Source: Solirubrobacterales bacterium (GTDB taxonomy: Bacteria > Actinomycetota > Thermoleophilia > Solirubrobacterales > 70-9). From it: DNA of 64,000 nt. The translations under genes were made by a program, and so were the position numbers. This document shows positions 43,241 to 52,481 of the stretch, piece by piece (the first letter of the stretch is position 1; each line of letters begins with the position of its first letter). The DNA is taken from contig JADJRQ010000003.1 of NCBI GenBank assembly GCA_016712175.1, positions 62,001-126,000 of the forward strand. Reading direction: 5' to 3'. The notes beneath the pieces were generated by a model. It searched no databases and was not told the DNA's origin. It was given only the letters and a program-made list of their open reading frames with translations.

Positions 43241-44104
43241 GTGATGACCAACAACGAAGTGACCCGAGACCTGTCCGGCCAGACGATGCTTATCTCCGGC
43301 GGCAGCCGCGGGATCGGCCTGGCGATCGCACTCAAGGCCGCGGCCGACGGAGCCAATGTGGCCCTGCTGGCAAAGACCGCGGAACCACACCCCAAGCTGG
43401 AAGGCACGATCTTCACGGCTGCGGCGGAGATCGAGAAGGCCGGAGGCACGGCGCTGCCGATCGTCGGTGACGTAAGGAGCGATGAGAGCATCGCGGACGT
43501 CGTTGCTCAGACCGTGGAGAAGTTTGCCGGTATCGATATCTGTGTGAACAACGCCAGCGCGATCGACCTGTCGGGCGTGGACGATCTGCGAATGAAGAGT
43601 TACGATCTGATGCAGGACATCAACGTGCGCGGCACCTACGCGCTCAGCAAGGCTTGCGTACCGCACCTCCGGGAGAGCGACAACGGCCACATCCTCACGC
43701 TTTCGCCCCCAATAACTCTCGAACCGAAATGGTTTGCGCCCCACACCGCCTACACGATTGCCAAGTACGGGATGACCCTTGCCGCCCTCGGGCTCGCGCA
43801 GGAACTACGGGGTGACGGCGTAGCATCAAACGCGTTGTGGCCACGCACCCTCGTTGCGACCGCGGCCGTCCAGAACCTGCTCGGTGGAGACGCCGCCATG
43901 AAGATGGCCCGGACCCCGGCGATTTATGCCGACGCCGCCTATCACGTCCTGACACAGGACAGCCGCGAATTCACAGGCCAGTCCCTGCTTTGCGAAGACG
44001 TCCTGAAAAGCGCGGGAGTCACTGACTTTGGCCTGTATGCCGCGGACGGCGAAGGCGCGGATCTCGGCGTGGACCTGTTCGTCGATTCGGTCGATCCCGA
44101 GTAA
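43241..44104 (+). CDS. SDR family oxidoreductase (HSDL2-like)
   Basis: The 287-residue protein has the cofactor motif SGGSRGIGLAIALKAA, the CVNNASAIDL segment, and the catalytic HTAYTIAKYGMTLAALG (Tyr-x-x-x-Lys). The LAKTAEPHPKLEGTI insertion with its Lys/Pro pattern is typical of hydroxysteroid dehydrogenase-like 2 proteins. It uses NAD(P)(H); the substrate may be a lipid hydroxyl or ketone. GTG and ATG codons adjoin at the start. An amidase follows closely. Confidence 0.88.
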   Translation: MMTNNEVTRDLSGQTMLISGGSRGIGLAIALKAAADGANVALLAKTAEPHPKLEGTIFTAAAEIEKAGGTALPIVGDVRSDESIADVVAQTVEKFAGIDICVNNASAIDLSGVDDLRMKSYDLMQDINVRGTYALSKACVPHLRESDNGHILTLSPPITLEPKWFAPHTAYTIAKYGMTLAALGLAQELRGDGVASNALWPRTLVATAAVQNLLGGDAAMKMARTPAIYADAAYHVLTQDSREFTGQSLLCEDVLKSAGVTDFGLYAADGEGADLGVDLFVDSVDPE

Positions 44105-44110
44105 GGCAAC

Positions 44111-45440
44111 CTGCTCCCGAAACACTCACTGCCGACGATTGCCGAGGCGCAGGAGCGTTTCGGCGGGGGGTGATCTGTCTGCGGCCCTGTTGATGGAAGC
44201 GGTGCTGTCACGAATCGACGAAGTGGAGCCGGAGGTCAACGCGTGGATTCACCTCGATCGCAAGGCGGCGTTGACCGCGGCCAAGGCGGCCGACAAACGA
44301 AAGCGGCGGCCACCGCTATTCGGCATTCCGATCTGCGTCAAGGACGTGATCGATGTGGCTGGGATGCCGACTACTGCGGGCTCCGCGAACTGGTCCCGGA
44401 CGCCCATGCACGATGCCGAGTCGGTCGCCCGGCTGAAAAAAGCCGGGGCGATCGTTGTCGGCAAAGGCAATACCAACGAATTCGCCTTCGGCATTGACGG
44501 TCGCAACTCGCACTGGGGCGACTGCCACAACCCTTTCGACACTTCACGAATTTCCGGCGGTTCAAGCTCGGGTCCGGCCGCAGCCGTCGCTTCGGGCATG
44601 GCGCTCGGCGGGATTGGGACCGACACCAGCGGTTCGATTCGGGTGCCGGCGTCTCTTTGCGGTCTGGTCGGGGTAAGGCCAACGCTGAACCTGGTCCCCA
44701 CTGATGGAGTTTTTCCGCTGGCGCATTCTTACGATGTGATCGGCCCGCTGGCCCGGACTGCCACCGATGCGGAGATCCTGACATCGGTGCTGAGCGGCGA
44801 ACCGAAAGCGAAACCGAAACCGGCTGCCGACCCGGCAGAACTTCGGGTCGTGGTCGCCGACGACCTGGTCCGACGCGCCGGCAAGGACGTGGCCGGGCTG
44901 GTCATGAGGGTCACGGAAGAGCTCGCCCGACAGGGTGCGACGCTGGCCCATGTGGCAATCCCCGGCCTTGACGCGGCCGATGAGGTCCACCGGCAAATCC
45001 AGCTCTACGAAGTGGCGAAGGTTCACGCCGGCTGGTTCGAAACCCTGAAAGACGAATACGAAGACCAGGTTCGGTCGCGTCTGGAGGAGGCACGGCAGAT
45101 CACTGCCACCGAGTACGAGGCCGCGCAGGAGGAGCGCGTCCGGATCGTTGCCGGCTTCGACGAGGCGATGAAGGACTGCGACGTCCTTGTCGCTCCCGCG
45201 ACCCCTGTCGCCGCGCCGTTGCTCGCGGCCGAAATGGTGGAGGTGAACGGCGAAGAGACCCTCCAGCGCACGGCGCTGTTGTCCTGTGTCACGTCGTTGA
45301 GCCAGCTCGGGAGCCCGGTGGTCACGGTCCCGATCGGCCGGATCGCCGGACTTCCTGTGGGCCTCCAGATCCTCGGTCGCGAGGGTTCCGATTCAATGCT
45401 CCTCGCGGTAGCCAAAGCGGTCGAAGTGGCTTTGGCCTGA
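44111..45440 (+). pseudogene. Amidase (GatA-like fold), frameshift near the start; start codon unresolved
   Basis: The expected N-terminus LPKHSLPTIAEAQERF is readable from about 44114 in one frame. At the G6 run 44165-44170 the frame must shift to reach GGDLSAALLMEAVLSRIDEV and the rest. One extra G would explain it. No ATG, GTG or TTG fits the first part; CTG 44111 or an altered upstream codon are options. The catalytic Lys (CVKDVIDVAG), cis-Ser (GGSSSGPAAAVASG) and Ser (GTDTSGSIRVPAS) are all present. The C-terminus has GRIAGLPVGLQILG. Substrate unknown; not a GatCAB subunit by context. Confidence 0.8.
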
Positions 45441-45474
45441 CTTGTGAAAAGACCCGAACCGGAGTATCCGGAAA

Positions 45475-45993
45475 CTAGCTGACCGACTCGGCGCGGTGCG
45501 GCAGCTTCCAGTCCGGGCGGACGAAATGGCAGGTGTATCCGTTGGGGTATCGCTGGAGGTAGTCCTGGTGCTCGGGTTCGGCTTGCCAGAACGGACCGGC
45601 CGGTTCGACTTCGCTGACCACCTTGCCCGGCCAGAGGCCCGAGGCGTCGACATCGGCGATCGTGTCTTCGGCGACCTGCTTCTGCTCTTCGCTCAAGAAG
45701 TAGATCGCGGATCTGTAGCTGGCGCCGCGGTCATTTCCCTGCCGGTCCTTCGTTGACGGGTCGTGAACCTGGAAGAAGAATTCAAGCTGGTCACGGTAAG
45801 AGGTCACTTCGGGATCGAAGACGATTTCGATCGCTTCGGCGTGGGAGCCGTGGTTCCCGTAGGTCGCGTTCGGCACGTCGCCACCTGTATAGCCGACCCT
45901 GGTCGAGATCACCCCTTCACGCTTGCGCACGAGTTCTTCAAGGCCCCAGAAGCAGCCGCCGGCAAGAATCGCAGTTTCAGTCGCTTTGGTCAT
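45475..45993 (-). CDS. msrA: Peptide-methionine (S)-S-oxide reductase MsrA
   Basis: MsrA repairs oxidised methionine in proteins. The 172-residue protein has the active-site GGCFWGLEELV (catalytic Cys near residue 13), VGYTGGDVPNATYGNHGSHAE, and FQVHDPSTKDRQGNDRGASY. It begins three bases after the MBL gene and is probably co-transcribed with it. Confidence 0.95.
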   Translation of the reverse strand: MTKATETAILAGGCFWGLEELVRKREGVISTRVGYTGGDVPNATYGNHGSHAEAIEIVFDPEVTSYRDQLEFFFQVHDPSTKDRQGNDRGASYRSAIYFLSEEQKQVAEDTIADVDASGLWPGKVVSEVEPAGPFWQAEPEHQDYLQRYPNGYTCHFVRPDWKLPHRAESVS

Positions 45994-45996
45994 ACG

Positions 45997-46860
45997 TCAA
46001 TCGTAACGAGGGCTTCCACCCGGTTCGGCGGTCTGGCGTTGCCAGTAGCGATCGAAGCCCGACCACATGCCTTCGAACGGCCCGGCCCTCCAGTATTCAT
46101 CCACGGCGCCGGCTCCGGCGCGCTCGGTGATCCAGTCCCGGATCCAGTCGGTCATTTCCCGGGCATCGGTGACCTGCGAAATCGCGGTGAACTGATCGAG
46201 CGATTCATGCATCATCGAAATCTGGTTCTGGACATCTGTCGTCTGGCCGAAGTGCATGAACGCGAGGCGCTGCGGGTCCCAGGCCGAGACCGTATCGAGT
46301 GATCCGTGCCAGAGCGGCGGATCAATGTCCGGAGGCGGGGTGGGAGGAAAGGCCGGACCGCCGTCGATCCGGACTCCGGTGACGTCTCCGGTGAACGCGG
46401 TGCGGGTGGGGGTGTGGAGGTAACAGACGTGGTGCTGGGCATGGCCGGGGGTGTAGGCGACCTCCCAGTCACCTTCACTCTCGCCGCCGCTGAGCACTCT
46501 CACGTTGGCTTCCGGCACCGGAACGACCATGCCCCAGAGCAGATCGAAGTGTTCGCCGAAAACCTTGTGGGCGCTCGCAACCAGGCGTTCCGGGTCGATC
46601 ATGTGGCGTGCGCCCCGCTCGTGCACCCAGACTTCGACGTCCGGGTAGAGCTCGACCAGCCGTCCGGTGCCACCGGCGTGGTCAAAGTGGATGTGGGTTA
46701 GGAGAATCGCCCTCGGTGTCCGGCCGTCGAGAGCTTCGACCACTCTGTCGACCGTCTTCTCGGATCCTGGGTCGACGATCACGTCGTCCATCAGGTGGGC
46801 ACCCATGGCCTTGGGAAAGCCGAGGTGCATGAGGTCGATGGTGAGTGGTAGCGAATCCAT
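45997..46860 (-). CDS. MBL-fold metallo-hydrolase
   Basis: The 287-residue protein has the HxHxDH metal motif in LLTHIHFDHAGGTG, a second-site His in YTPGHAQHHVCYLH, an Asp in TAFTGDVTGVRID and the late His in FMHFGQT. The middle has a WVHERGARHMIDPERL helix. It resembles glyoxalase II-like or N-acyl homoserine lactonase-like hydrolases, but the substrate is not determined. MsrA follows on the same strand. Confidence 0.88.
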   Translation of the reverse strand: MDSLPLTIDLMHLGFPKAMGAHLMDDVIVDPGSEKTVDRVVEALDGRTPRAILLTHIHFDHAGGTGRLVELYPDVEVWVHERGARHMIDPERLVASAHKVFGEHFDLLWGMVVPVPEANVRVLSGGESEGDWEVAYTPGHAQHHVCYLHTPTRTAFTGDVTGVRIDGGPAFPPTPPPDIDPPLWHGSLDTVSAWDPQRLAFMHFGQTTDVQNQISMMHESLDQFTAISQVTDAREMTDWIRDWITERAGAGAVDEYWRAGPFEGMWSGFDRYWQRQTAEPGGSPRYD

Positions 46861-47058
46861 TTGGTGTTCGGTGTGTTCCTAGGGGAGAAGGAAGATAAAC
46901 ATTTGACCGGGAGAGAAGGCTCCCAGCCTGCGTATTGCCGGCGGTCGTCAGAATCCTTTGGTAGCTTGGTCTGACGGGAAGGGTTGAGAGGCAGGCGCGA
47001 CTGGTTGGTCCAGAATGCTCCCGCTCCGACGCCAAGGCGTATTTGAGAAGGGGATTTG

Positions 47059-49179
47059 ATGAGACTGCGAACGATTTCGGCGCTCCTGATTACTGCCGGA
47101 GTAACGATGTTTTCTGCCGGGTCAGCGGTTGCCGCTCCCGGAGATGCTCCCGTCCCTGCGGTTACCGGTCCGGTCGCGACCAGCGCGACTTCTCATCCCT
47201 TCCTCTCGACCGATATCGATCTGGCGAAATACGGCTACGTGGAGAAGGAGTACTTCATCTCCGGCGACGCCTACCGCTACGACACCAGTGGGCCGGCCGA
47301 TCAGACCGCCGTGCCGATCGAAACGCTCGGAGCGAATAACGACGGCAAGTTCCCCTTCAAGACCCGCATCGTCGTTCGGCGCCCGGCCAATCCGGCTGAC
47401 GCCAACGGCAAGGTTGTCGCCGAATGGAACAACGTCACTGCGACGCAGGACATCGAGTGGAACTGGTTCGGGGACCCGTACTACCTGCTCAAGCACGGCT
47501 ACACCTTCGTCGGAGTCACCGCCCAGAACACAGGTGTCAACTCCCTTAAGGCTTTCAATAACGCCCGCTACGGCGATCTGACCGTCAACGGAAACGGCAC
47601 CGTCCCGACCGGGCCGGTCAACCCGTTGGACCCGAACGGGCCTCAGCATGACGCTGACGCGCTCTCCTACGACGTCTTCTCGGCGGCGGTCAACGCCGTC
47701 CGCGGCGGCGGAACCGGGGTCGATCCGCTGGGAGGGATCAATCCGGACCTGGTGATCGCATCCGGTGAATCCCAGTCCTGTGGACGCCTGGCGAGCCACT
47801 ACAACAAGGTAGAGCCGCTTGCGAAAATCGTGGATGCCTACCTGCTCACGGTCTGTGGCTCGAGCCTCCGGACCGATCGTCCGGAAAAGGTCGTCCGGAT
47901 CCTTACCGAAACCGAGAACCGGACCGAACGCACGACAGCGGATTATCCCGATACCCCTTCGATCAGGCAGTGGGAGGTCGCGGCGGGATCGCATCTGCCG
48001 AGGATCGCCTTCGACAACATCAACGGAGTCCTGACCCGGGACTTTCTCGCCCTGACCGTCACCTGCCAGAAGTTCCCCCTGTCGCTGGTCCAGTGGCCTT
48101 ACACCCAGAACCGGGCGACTGACGCTCTGGTCAAGTGGGCTGAGGGAGGCGCGGCACCGGCGGTTGCGCCGCGCGGCGTCTATATCAACAACCCGGACTA
48201 CGACCCGCTGCTCCCGCCCGCCGGGAATCCCCAGAAGATTCTGAAGCGCGATCAGTACGGAATCGCCGAAGGTGCCATCCGCTACCCGGAGGTGACGGTG
48301 CCGACAGCGCTCAACGACGGATCCAACGCGGCGGGAACCGGTGGCTCACCTTTCTCGCTCTTCTGCGGATTGCTTGGATCGAGCACTCCATTCACCCAGG
48401 CGCAGCTTGAGGCTCTCTACACCGATTACGGTGACTACATCGACAAGTACGCCGCTGCAGCCGACGCGATGCCCGATGCCGGGTTCATCCTTCCCGAGGA
48501 TGTCGAGCGGCTCAAGGAGTACTCGCGCAAGTTCGCCGAGCTGCGGCCAACCGTACCGCAGCTGGACGGGAGCGCGAAGAACAAAGGCGACTTCGACCTG
48601 ACCTGGCGAGGCACCGAGGCCGATGACACCAACTTCGAGCTGCAGCGGGCCAAGTCGGACGGCGGTGATGACTGGACGACTGTCAGTTCGACCATCAAGG
48701 GCAACAAGGCCTCGCTCACCGGCGAGCCGGAAGGCACCAATCGCTACCGCGTGAGGAGCAGCACGATCATCCCGGCGACGAACATTTCCGAAGCCCGGAC
48801 GACGACAACTCCGTTCTCCGACGAAATTGCTGACATCAAGGTGGATCGGTCGGGACCGTATCGCCCGAAGGCAGTCATCAAGGGCAAGCGGATCAAGTAC
48901 AAGCGGGTGAAGGTCAAACGATCCAATGGCAAGAAGACCAAGTTCAAGCGGGTCAAGCTGAAGAGGCGTGTCTACCGCAGCAAGGTCCGCGTCAGGTTCT
49001 TCGGCCGCCGTGATGTCATCCTCCCGGACGGGAGCAGCGGTGTCGGGCTCAAGTGGACGTCGGTTCCCAAACTTCGAAAGATCAGGCGAAACGGCAAGAC
49101 CGTGATCAAGGTCCGGACCAGCGACAAGCTCGGCAACAAATCGAAGGTCCAACGGGTGGTCATCCGCATCAGGCGGTAA
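47059..49179 (+). CDS. Secreted alpha/beta-hydrolase-domain protein with a cationic C-terminal tail
   Basis: From ATG 47059 (an in-frame TTG precedes it; ribosome site gaaggggat) the protein has about 706 residues. A signal peptide ends near GSAVAA-PG. The main domain fits the uncharacterised alpha/beta hydrolase group PF20091: VVAEWNNVTATQDIEWNW, the nucleophile region VIASGESQSCGRLASHYN, and SHLPRIAFDNI with a His candidate. A fibronectin-like segment (about 505-590) follows. The last 110 residues are very rich in Lys/Arg (RIKYKRVKVKRSNGKKTKF) and end in a beta-like KVQRVVIRIRR. Probably wall-associated; substrate unknown. Confidence 0.85.
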   Translation: MRLRTISALLITAGVTMFSAGSAVAAPGDAPVPAVTGPVATSATSHPFLSTDIDLAKYGYVEKEYFISGDAYRYDTSGPADQTAVPIETLGANNDGKFPFKTRIVVRRPANPADANGKVVAEWNNVTATQDIEWNWFGDPYYLLKHGYTFVGVTAQNTGVNSLKAFNNARYGDLTVNGNGTVPTGPVNPLDPNGPQHDADALSYDVFSAAVNAVRGGGTGVDPLGGINPDLVIASGESQSCGRLASHYNKVEPLAKIVDAYLLTVCGSSLRTDRPEKVVRILTETENRTERTTADYPDTPSIRQWEVAAGSHLPRIAFDNINGVLTRDFLALTVTCQKFPLSLVQWPYTQNRATDALVKWAEGGAAPAVAPRGVYINNPDYDPLLPPAGNPQKILKRDQYGIAEGAIRYPEVTVPTALNDGSNAAGTGGSPFSLFCGLLGSSTPFTQAQLEALYTDYGDYIDKYAAAADAMPDAGFILPEDVERLKEYSRKFAELRPTVPQLDGSAKNKGDFDLTWRGTEADDTNFELQRAKSDGGDDWTTVSSTIKGNKASLTGEPEGTNRYRVRSSTIIPATNISEARTTTTPFSDEIADIKVDRSGPYRPKAVIKGKRIKYKRVKVKRSNGKKTKFKRVKLKRRVYRSKVRVRFFGRRDVILPDGSSGVGLKWTSVPKLRKIRRNGKTVIKVRTSDKLGNKSKVQRVVIRIRR

Positions 49180-49182
49180 AAT

Positions 49183-49941
49183 TTGTCGATCGGAACCTCG
49201 CCCACAGCCGGCTTCGGGAAGTTTCCCATCGATCTGGGGAAGCTCCCCGGCATGGGCATGTTCGGCGAGTGGCGGTCGACCCAGCGCGAGAATTCCTGGC
49301 CCGAGCCGCCTGACGGCGAAGGTCGCTCCGTGATCCTGATCCCGGGATTTCTGGCCGGGGACCCGAGCCTAACCCGGATGGCGAAGTGGCTGCGCTCCGG
49401 CGACTATTCGCTGGTCCGCAGTGGTATTCGCTGGAATGTTGACTGCACGGAAAAAACGTTGAGCTCAGTGGAGCAGCGCCTGGAAGTGGCCGTCGAGAAG
49501 GACGGACGCCGGGCTCTGGTCGTCGGGCAGAGCCGCGGTGGCGCGATCGGGAAGGTTCTCGCGATCCGCAGGCCGGATCTGGTCGAGACTCTGGTGACAC
49601 TCGGTTCGCCACTGCGCAGCCAGACTGACGTTCACCCGAGGGTCTGGCCCTCGATTGGCCTGGTCGGTGGTCTTGGCACAGTCGGTGTACCCGGACTTCT
49701 GAGCCGCGAATGCATGACTGGCGACTGTTGCCGCCAGGCAAGGACCGAGTTCTATCGTCGGTTCCCCGAAGACGTGCGATTCATCTCCTTCTACTCAAAG
49801 AAGGACACCGTGGTCAAGTACGAGGCCTGTCTCGACCACGCCGCCGAGCACCTCGAAGTAGACAGCAGTCATCTCGGCATGGGAGTCGATGCACGGCTCT
49901 GGCGCATCATGGCCGCCGAGCTCTCCCCAGCCAGGACATGA
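49183..49941 (+). CDS. Alpha/beta hydrolase, lipase/PGAP1-like
   Basis: The 252-residue protein starts with TTG at 49183, four bases after the previous stop. It has SVILIPGFLAGDPSLTRMAKWL, the nucleophile elbow VGQSRGGAIGKVL, the acid in SFYSKKDTVV and the His in DSSHLGMG. The form is that of an esterase/lipase without signal peptide. It overlaps the WS/DGAT start by four bases, which suggests work on acyl esters together with that enzyme. Confidence 0.85.
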   Translation: MSIGTSPTAGFGKFPIDLGKLPGMGMFGEWRSTQRENSWPEPPDGEGRSVILIPGFLAGDPSLTRMAKWLRSGDYSLVRSGIRWNVDCTEKTLSSVEQRLEVAVEKDGRRALVVGQSRGGAIGKVLAIRRPDLVETLVTLGSPLRSQTDVHPRVWPSIGLVGGLGTVGVPGLLSRECMTGDCCRQARTEFYRRFPEDVRFISFYSKKDTVVKYEACLDHAAEHLEVDSSHLGMGVDARLWRIMAAELSPART

Positions 49942-51422
49942 GCGCAGACATCCAGCAGCTCTCGGGCATGGACGCCAATTTTCTGGCGATCGAAAATGAC
50001 CGGAACTACGGTCACGTGGGTGGGCTTGCGGTGCTCGATCCGTCGACCGCGCCGGGCGGCGTTCTTACCCTCGAAACCCTGACCGAAGTCGTCACGAGCA
50101 GGCTTCACCTCATACCGCCTTTCACACGCAGGCTGGTCGAGGTTCCTTTGAACATCGACTGGCCCTACTGGGTGCCGGACCAGCACTTCGACATCGGATA
50201 TCACGTCCGCGAAATCGCTCTGCCGGTTCCCGGCACCCGTGAACAGCTACTCGAGCAGGCCGGCCGGATCTATTCACGGCGGCTGGACCGCTCACGCCCA
50301 CTCTGGGAGGTCTATCTGATCCAGGGCCTCGAAGGCGGCAAAGTCGCGATGCTCACCAAGACCCATCACGCTGCGGTCGACGGCCTCTCGGGTGCCGAAA
50401 TCATGTCGGCGCTCTACGACCTGACCGTGGAGCCTCGCGAAGTCGATCCTCCGGACGACACCGGGGAAGAAGGCGACGTCCCTGGCGACATGGACCTGCT
50501 GGCGCATTGGGTCAAGGCTTTGCCGAGGTATCCGGGCAACCTGGCGAGCAGGCTCGGACGGCTGCTTCCTCACGTTGATGTGGTGCCCTCGGTCGTGGGT
50601 CTGCCCGGTACCGCGCGCATCAGCCGGTCGCTTTCGAAGGTGCGCGCGACGATCAATCGCGAGGACGATTCCGGCATCATCGAGAGGCGGCCGATCAAAG
50701 CGCCCCGTGGTCCGTACGGTGGCCTCATTTCTCCACACCGCATCTTCGGAATCGGGGAGGTCCCACTCGGTGACGTGAAAGAAGTGAAGAACGCTTTCGG
50801 GGTCAAGGTGAACGACGTCGTGGTGACGCTGGTCGCCGGGGCCCTTCGTACCGATCTGCTGGAGCGGGACGAGCTGCCGGCCGAGCCACTGGTCGTACTG
50901 GTGCCGATCTCGGTCCGTACCGAAGAGCAGATGGGCACGTTCGGCAACCGGGTCTCCGGCATGATCGTTCCCCTGCCGACCCATCTCGAGGATCCGGTCG
51001 AGCGCCTGATGTTCAACAACGAGTCGATGAACATCGGCAAGGAGAACCACAGCGCACTTCCGGCGGAAGCGATGCGGGATGTCTCGACATTCATCCCGCC
51101 GGCCGTTCACGCCCGCGTGGCCCGGATGGCGGCCGAACTCTCGGGGCGGTTCACCAGACCACCGTGGAACACCATCGTCTCGAACGTACCGGGGCCGCGA
51201 GTCGACCTCTACTGCTGCGGCGCCCGGCTCGAAGCGCAGTACCCACTGTCGATCATCGCCGACGGGATGGGGCTGAACGTGACCATCATGAGTTACCGCG
51301 ATTCAGTCGACATCGGCATCACCGCCGACCGTGAGCAGAGTCCGCAGGTCCAGAGAGTCGTCGGGTACATGCAGGACGAGCTCGGCTCGCTGCTTTCCGC
51401 CGCGAAAGAGCTTCAGACCTGA
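49938..51422 (+). CDS. Wax ester synthase/diacylglycerol acyltransferase (WS/DGAT)
   Basis: This enzyme esterifies fatty acyl-CoA with diacylglycerol or fatty alcohol and makes storage lipid. From ATG 49938 the product has 494 residues. The catalytic HHxxxDG is HHAAVDG at 143-149; other signatures are SGMDANFLAIEN near the start, SRPLWEVYLIQGLEG and VSNVPGPRVDLY. The open frame starts earlier, but that part overlaps the lipase. A fatty alcohol oxidase is found 10 kb upstream, so fatty alcohols may be both oxidised and esterified in this cell. Confidence 0.94.
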   Translation: MSADIQQLSGMDANFLAIENDRNYGHVGGLAVLDPSTAPGGVLTLETLTEVVTSRLHLIPPFTRRLVEVPLNIDWPYWVPDQHFDIGYHVREIALPVPGTREQLLEQAGRIYSRRLDRSRPLWEVYLIQGLEGGKVAMLTKTHHAAVDGLSGAEIMSALYDLTVEPREVDPPDDTGEEGDVPGDMDLLAHWVKALPRYPGNLASRLGRLLPHVDVVPSVVGLPGTARISRSLSKVRATINREDDSGIIERRPIKAPRGPYGGLISPHRIFGIGEVPLGDVKEVKNAFGVKVNDVVVTLVAGALRTDLLERDELPAEPLVVLVPISVRTEEQMGTFGNRVSGMIVPLPTHLEDPVERLMFNNESMNIGKENHSALPAEAMRDVSTFIPPAVHARVARMAAELSGRFTRPPWNTIVSNVPGPRVDLYCCGARLEAQYPLSIIADGMGLNVTIMSYRDSVDIGITADREQSPQVQRVVGYMQDELGSLLSAAKELQT

Positions 51423-52438
51423 ACGACGGTCTCGGGCACTTCGCCCGCCCGGACCGCTGGCTGCTCTCCCCGCTTGACTGGTCGTTTCACCTTCATGTAT
51501 TCCGCGAGGTAATACGAGCCGACGACGAAAGCGCCGGCGAGTACCTGAGCCGCGAGCGTTTCCCAGACCCCGTAAATCTCGAACCACGAGCCCATCCAGG
51601 CCGGGACCGTGAACGGCGTGGGGTGACTCGGCAGCCAGCCGAGTTCAGTGAAGGTGAGTGCCGTTCCACCGGTCATCACGACGAGCACCACACCGACCAG
51701 GATGCCGGTGAGAATCAGCATCTTCTTGTATGGAAGTTTGCGATGGAGCCAGAATGTGATCACACCGACCACAGCCGTTCCGGCCAGGCCGATGGCCACA
51801 CCCTTGAGCACCGTGGCGGTGCCCGCCTGCAGTTGGAGCGTCTGGAGGAAGAGTACGGTTTCGAATCCCTCCCGATAGACACTGGTGAAGCCGAGGGCGA
51901 AAAGGCCGATGGTCACGCCGCCTCCCGCGCCCAACAGGAGTTCACGTCTGCGGCGATGGTGGCGACCGATCCACTGCGACCAGTACACGGTGTGCACGAA
52001 CCAGTTGAGCACGATCAGCAAGACGACGATCGCGATGAATCCTGTGATTGCTTCGAGCTTCATTCCGAGAGGTGAGGCGACACTGAGGATCGCCTGGGCG
52101 ATGAACCAGGTCACGATTGCGGCGCCGAAGGCGGCGACAGCGCCGGCAACGACTGGACGGCGACGCATCTTGTTAGCTCCGAGGAAGCTGGCGATGACCG
52201 CGGCAAAGATCAAGACAGCCTCGAGCCCCTCACGGAAAACTATGATCGCCGAATTGAAGACGACGGTCGCGTTGCTTTGCGAACCGGCGACCTCGGTCGG
52301 ATCGGTCGGGCCGGTGTCAGCCGTCGCCATCAGATATACGAGTCCGGAGACCACCAGAAAGCCGGCGGCCCACCAGATCAGGCGTCTTCGCGAACTGGCC
52401 TGCTCGACAGCCGTAACGGTGGAGGGGGGAGGAGCCAT
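51413..52438 (-). CDS. FTR1 family high-affinity iron permease
   Basis: The 341-residue protein has about seven membrane helices and two REGxE iron motifs, FREGLEAVLIFAAV (first helix pair) and YREGFETVLFLQ (fourth helix). A hydrophobic N-terminal helix (FLVVSGLVYLMATA) precedes them. It imports iron across the membrane. The ATG is 13 bases from an IdeR-like box, so iron repression is likely. No EfeO or EfeB gene is adjacent. It ends in a 10-base overlap with the WS/DGAT gene. Confidence 0.93.
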   Translation of the reverse strand: MAPPPSTVTAVEQASSRRRLIWWAAGFLVVSGLVYLMATADTGPTDPTEVAGSQSNATVVFNSAIIVFREGLEAVLIFAAVIASFLGANKMRRRPVVAGAVAAFGAAIVTWFIAQAILSVASPLGMKLEAITGFIAIVVLLIVLNWFVHTVYWSQWIGRHHRRRRELLLGAGGGVTIGLFALGFTSVYREGFETVLFLQTLQLQAGTATVLKGVAIGLAGTAVVGVITFWLHRKLPYKKMLILTGILVGVVLVVMTGGTALTFTELGWLPSHPTPFTVPAWMGSWFEIYGVWETLAAQVLAGAFVVGSYYLAEYMKVKRPVKRGEQPAVRAGEVPETVVQV

Positions 52439-52451
52439 GAGGGCATTGTAG

Positions 52452-52465
52452 TTAGGTCAGCCTAA
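52452..52465 (-). promoter_or_regulatory. IdeR/DtxR-type iron box upstream of the FTR1 gene
   Basis: The sequence ttaggtcagcctaa matches 13 of the first 14 bases of the IdeR consensus TTAGGTTAGSCTAACCTAA. It lies 14-27 bases upstream of the FTR1 ATG, where Fe(II)-bound IdeR would block transcription. The second half of the 19-base consensus is poor. Confidence 0.65.
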
Positions 52466-52481
52466 ATGTGTGTGACGCGTC

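Noticed and set aside
44028..44110. ATG 44028 as the amidase start
   Set aside because: It lies inside the upstream SDR gene in another frame and encodes a Cys/Arg-rich shadow sequence; the natural amidase N-terminus is readable just after the SDR stop in a third frame.
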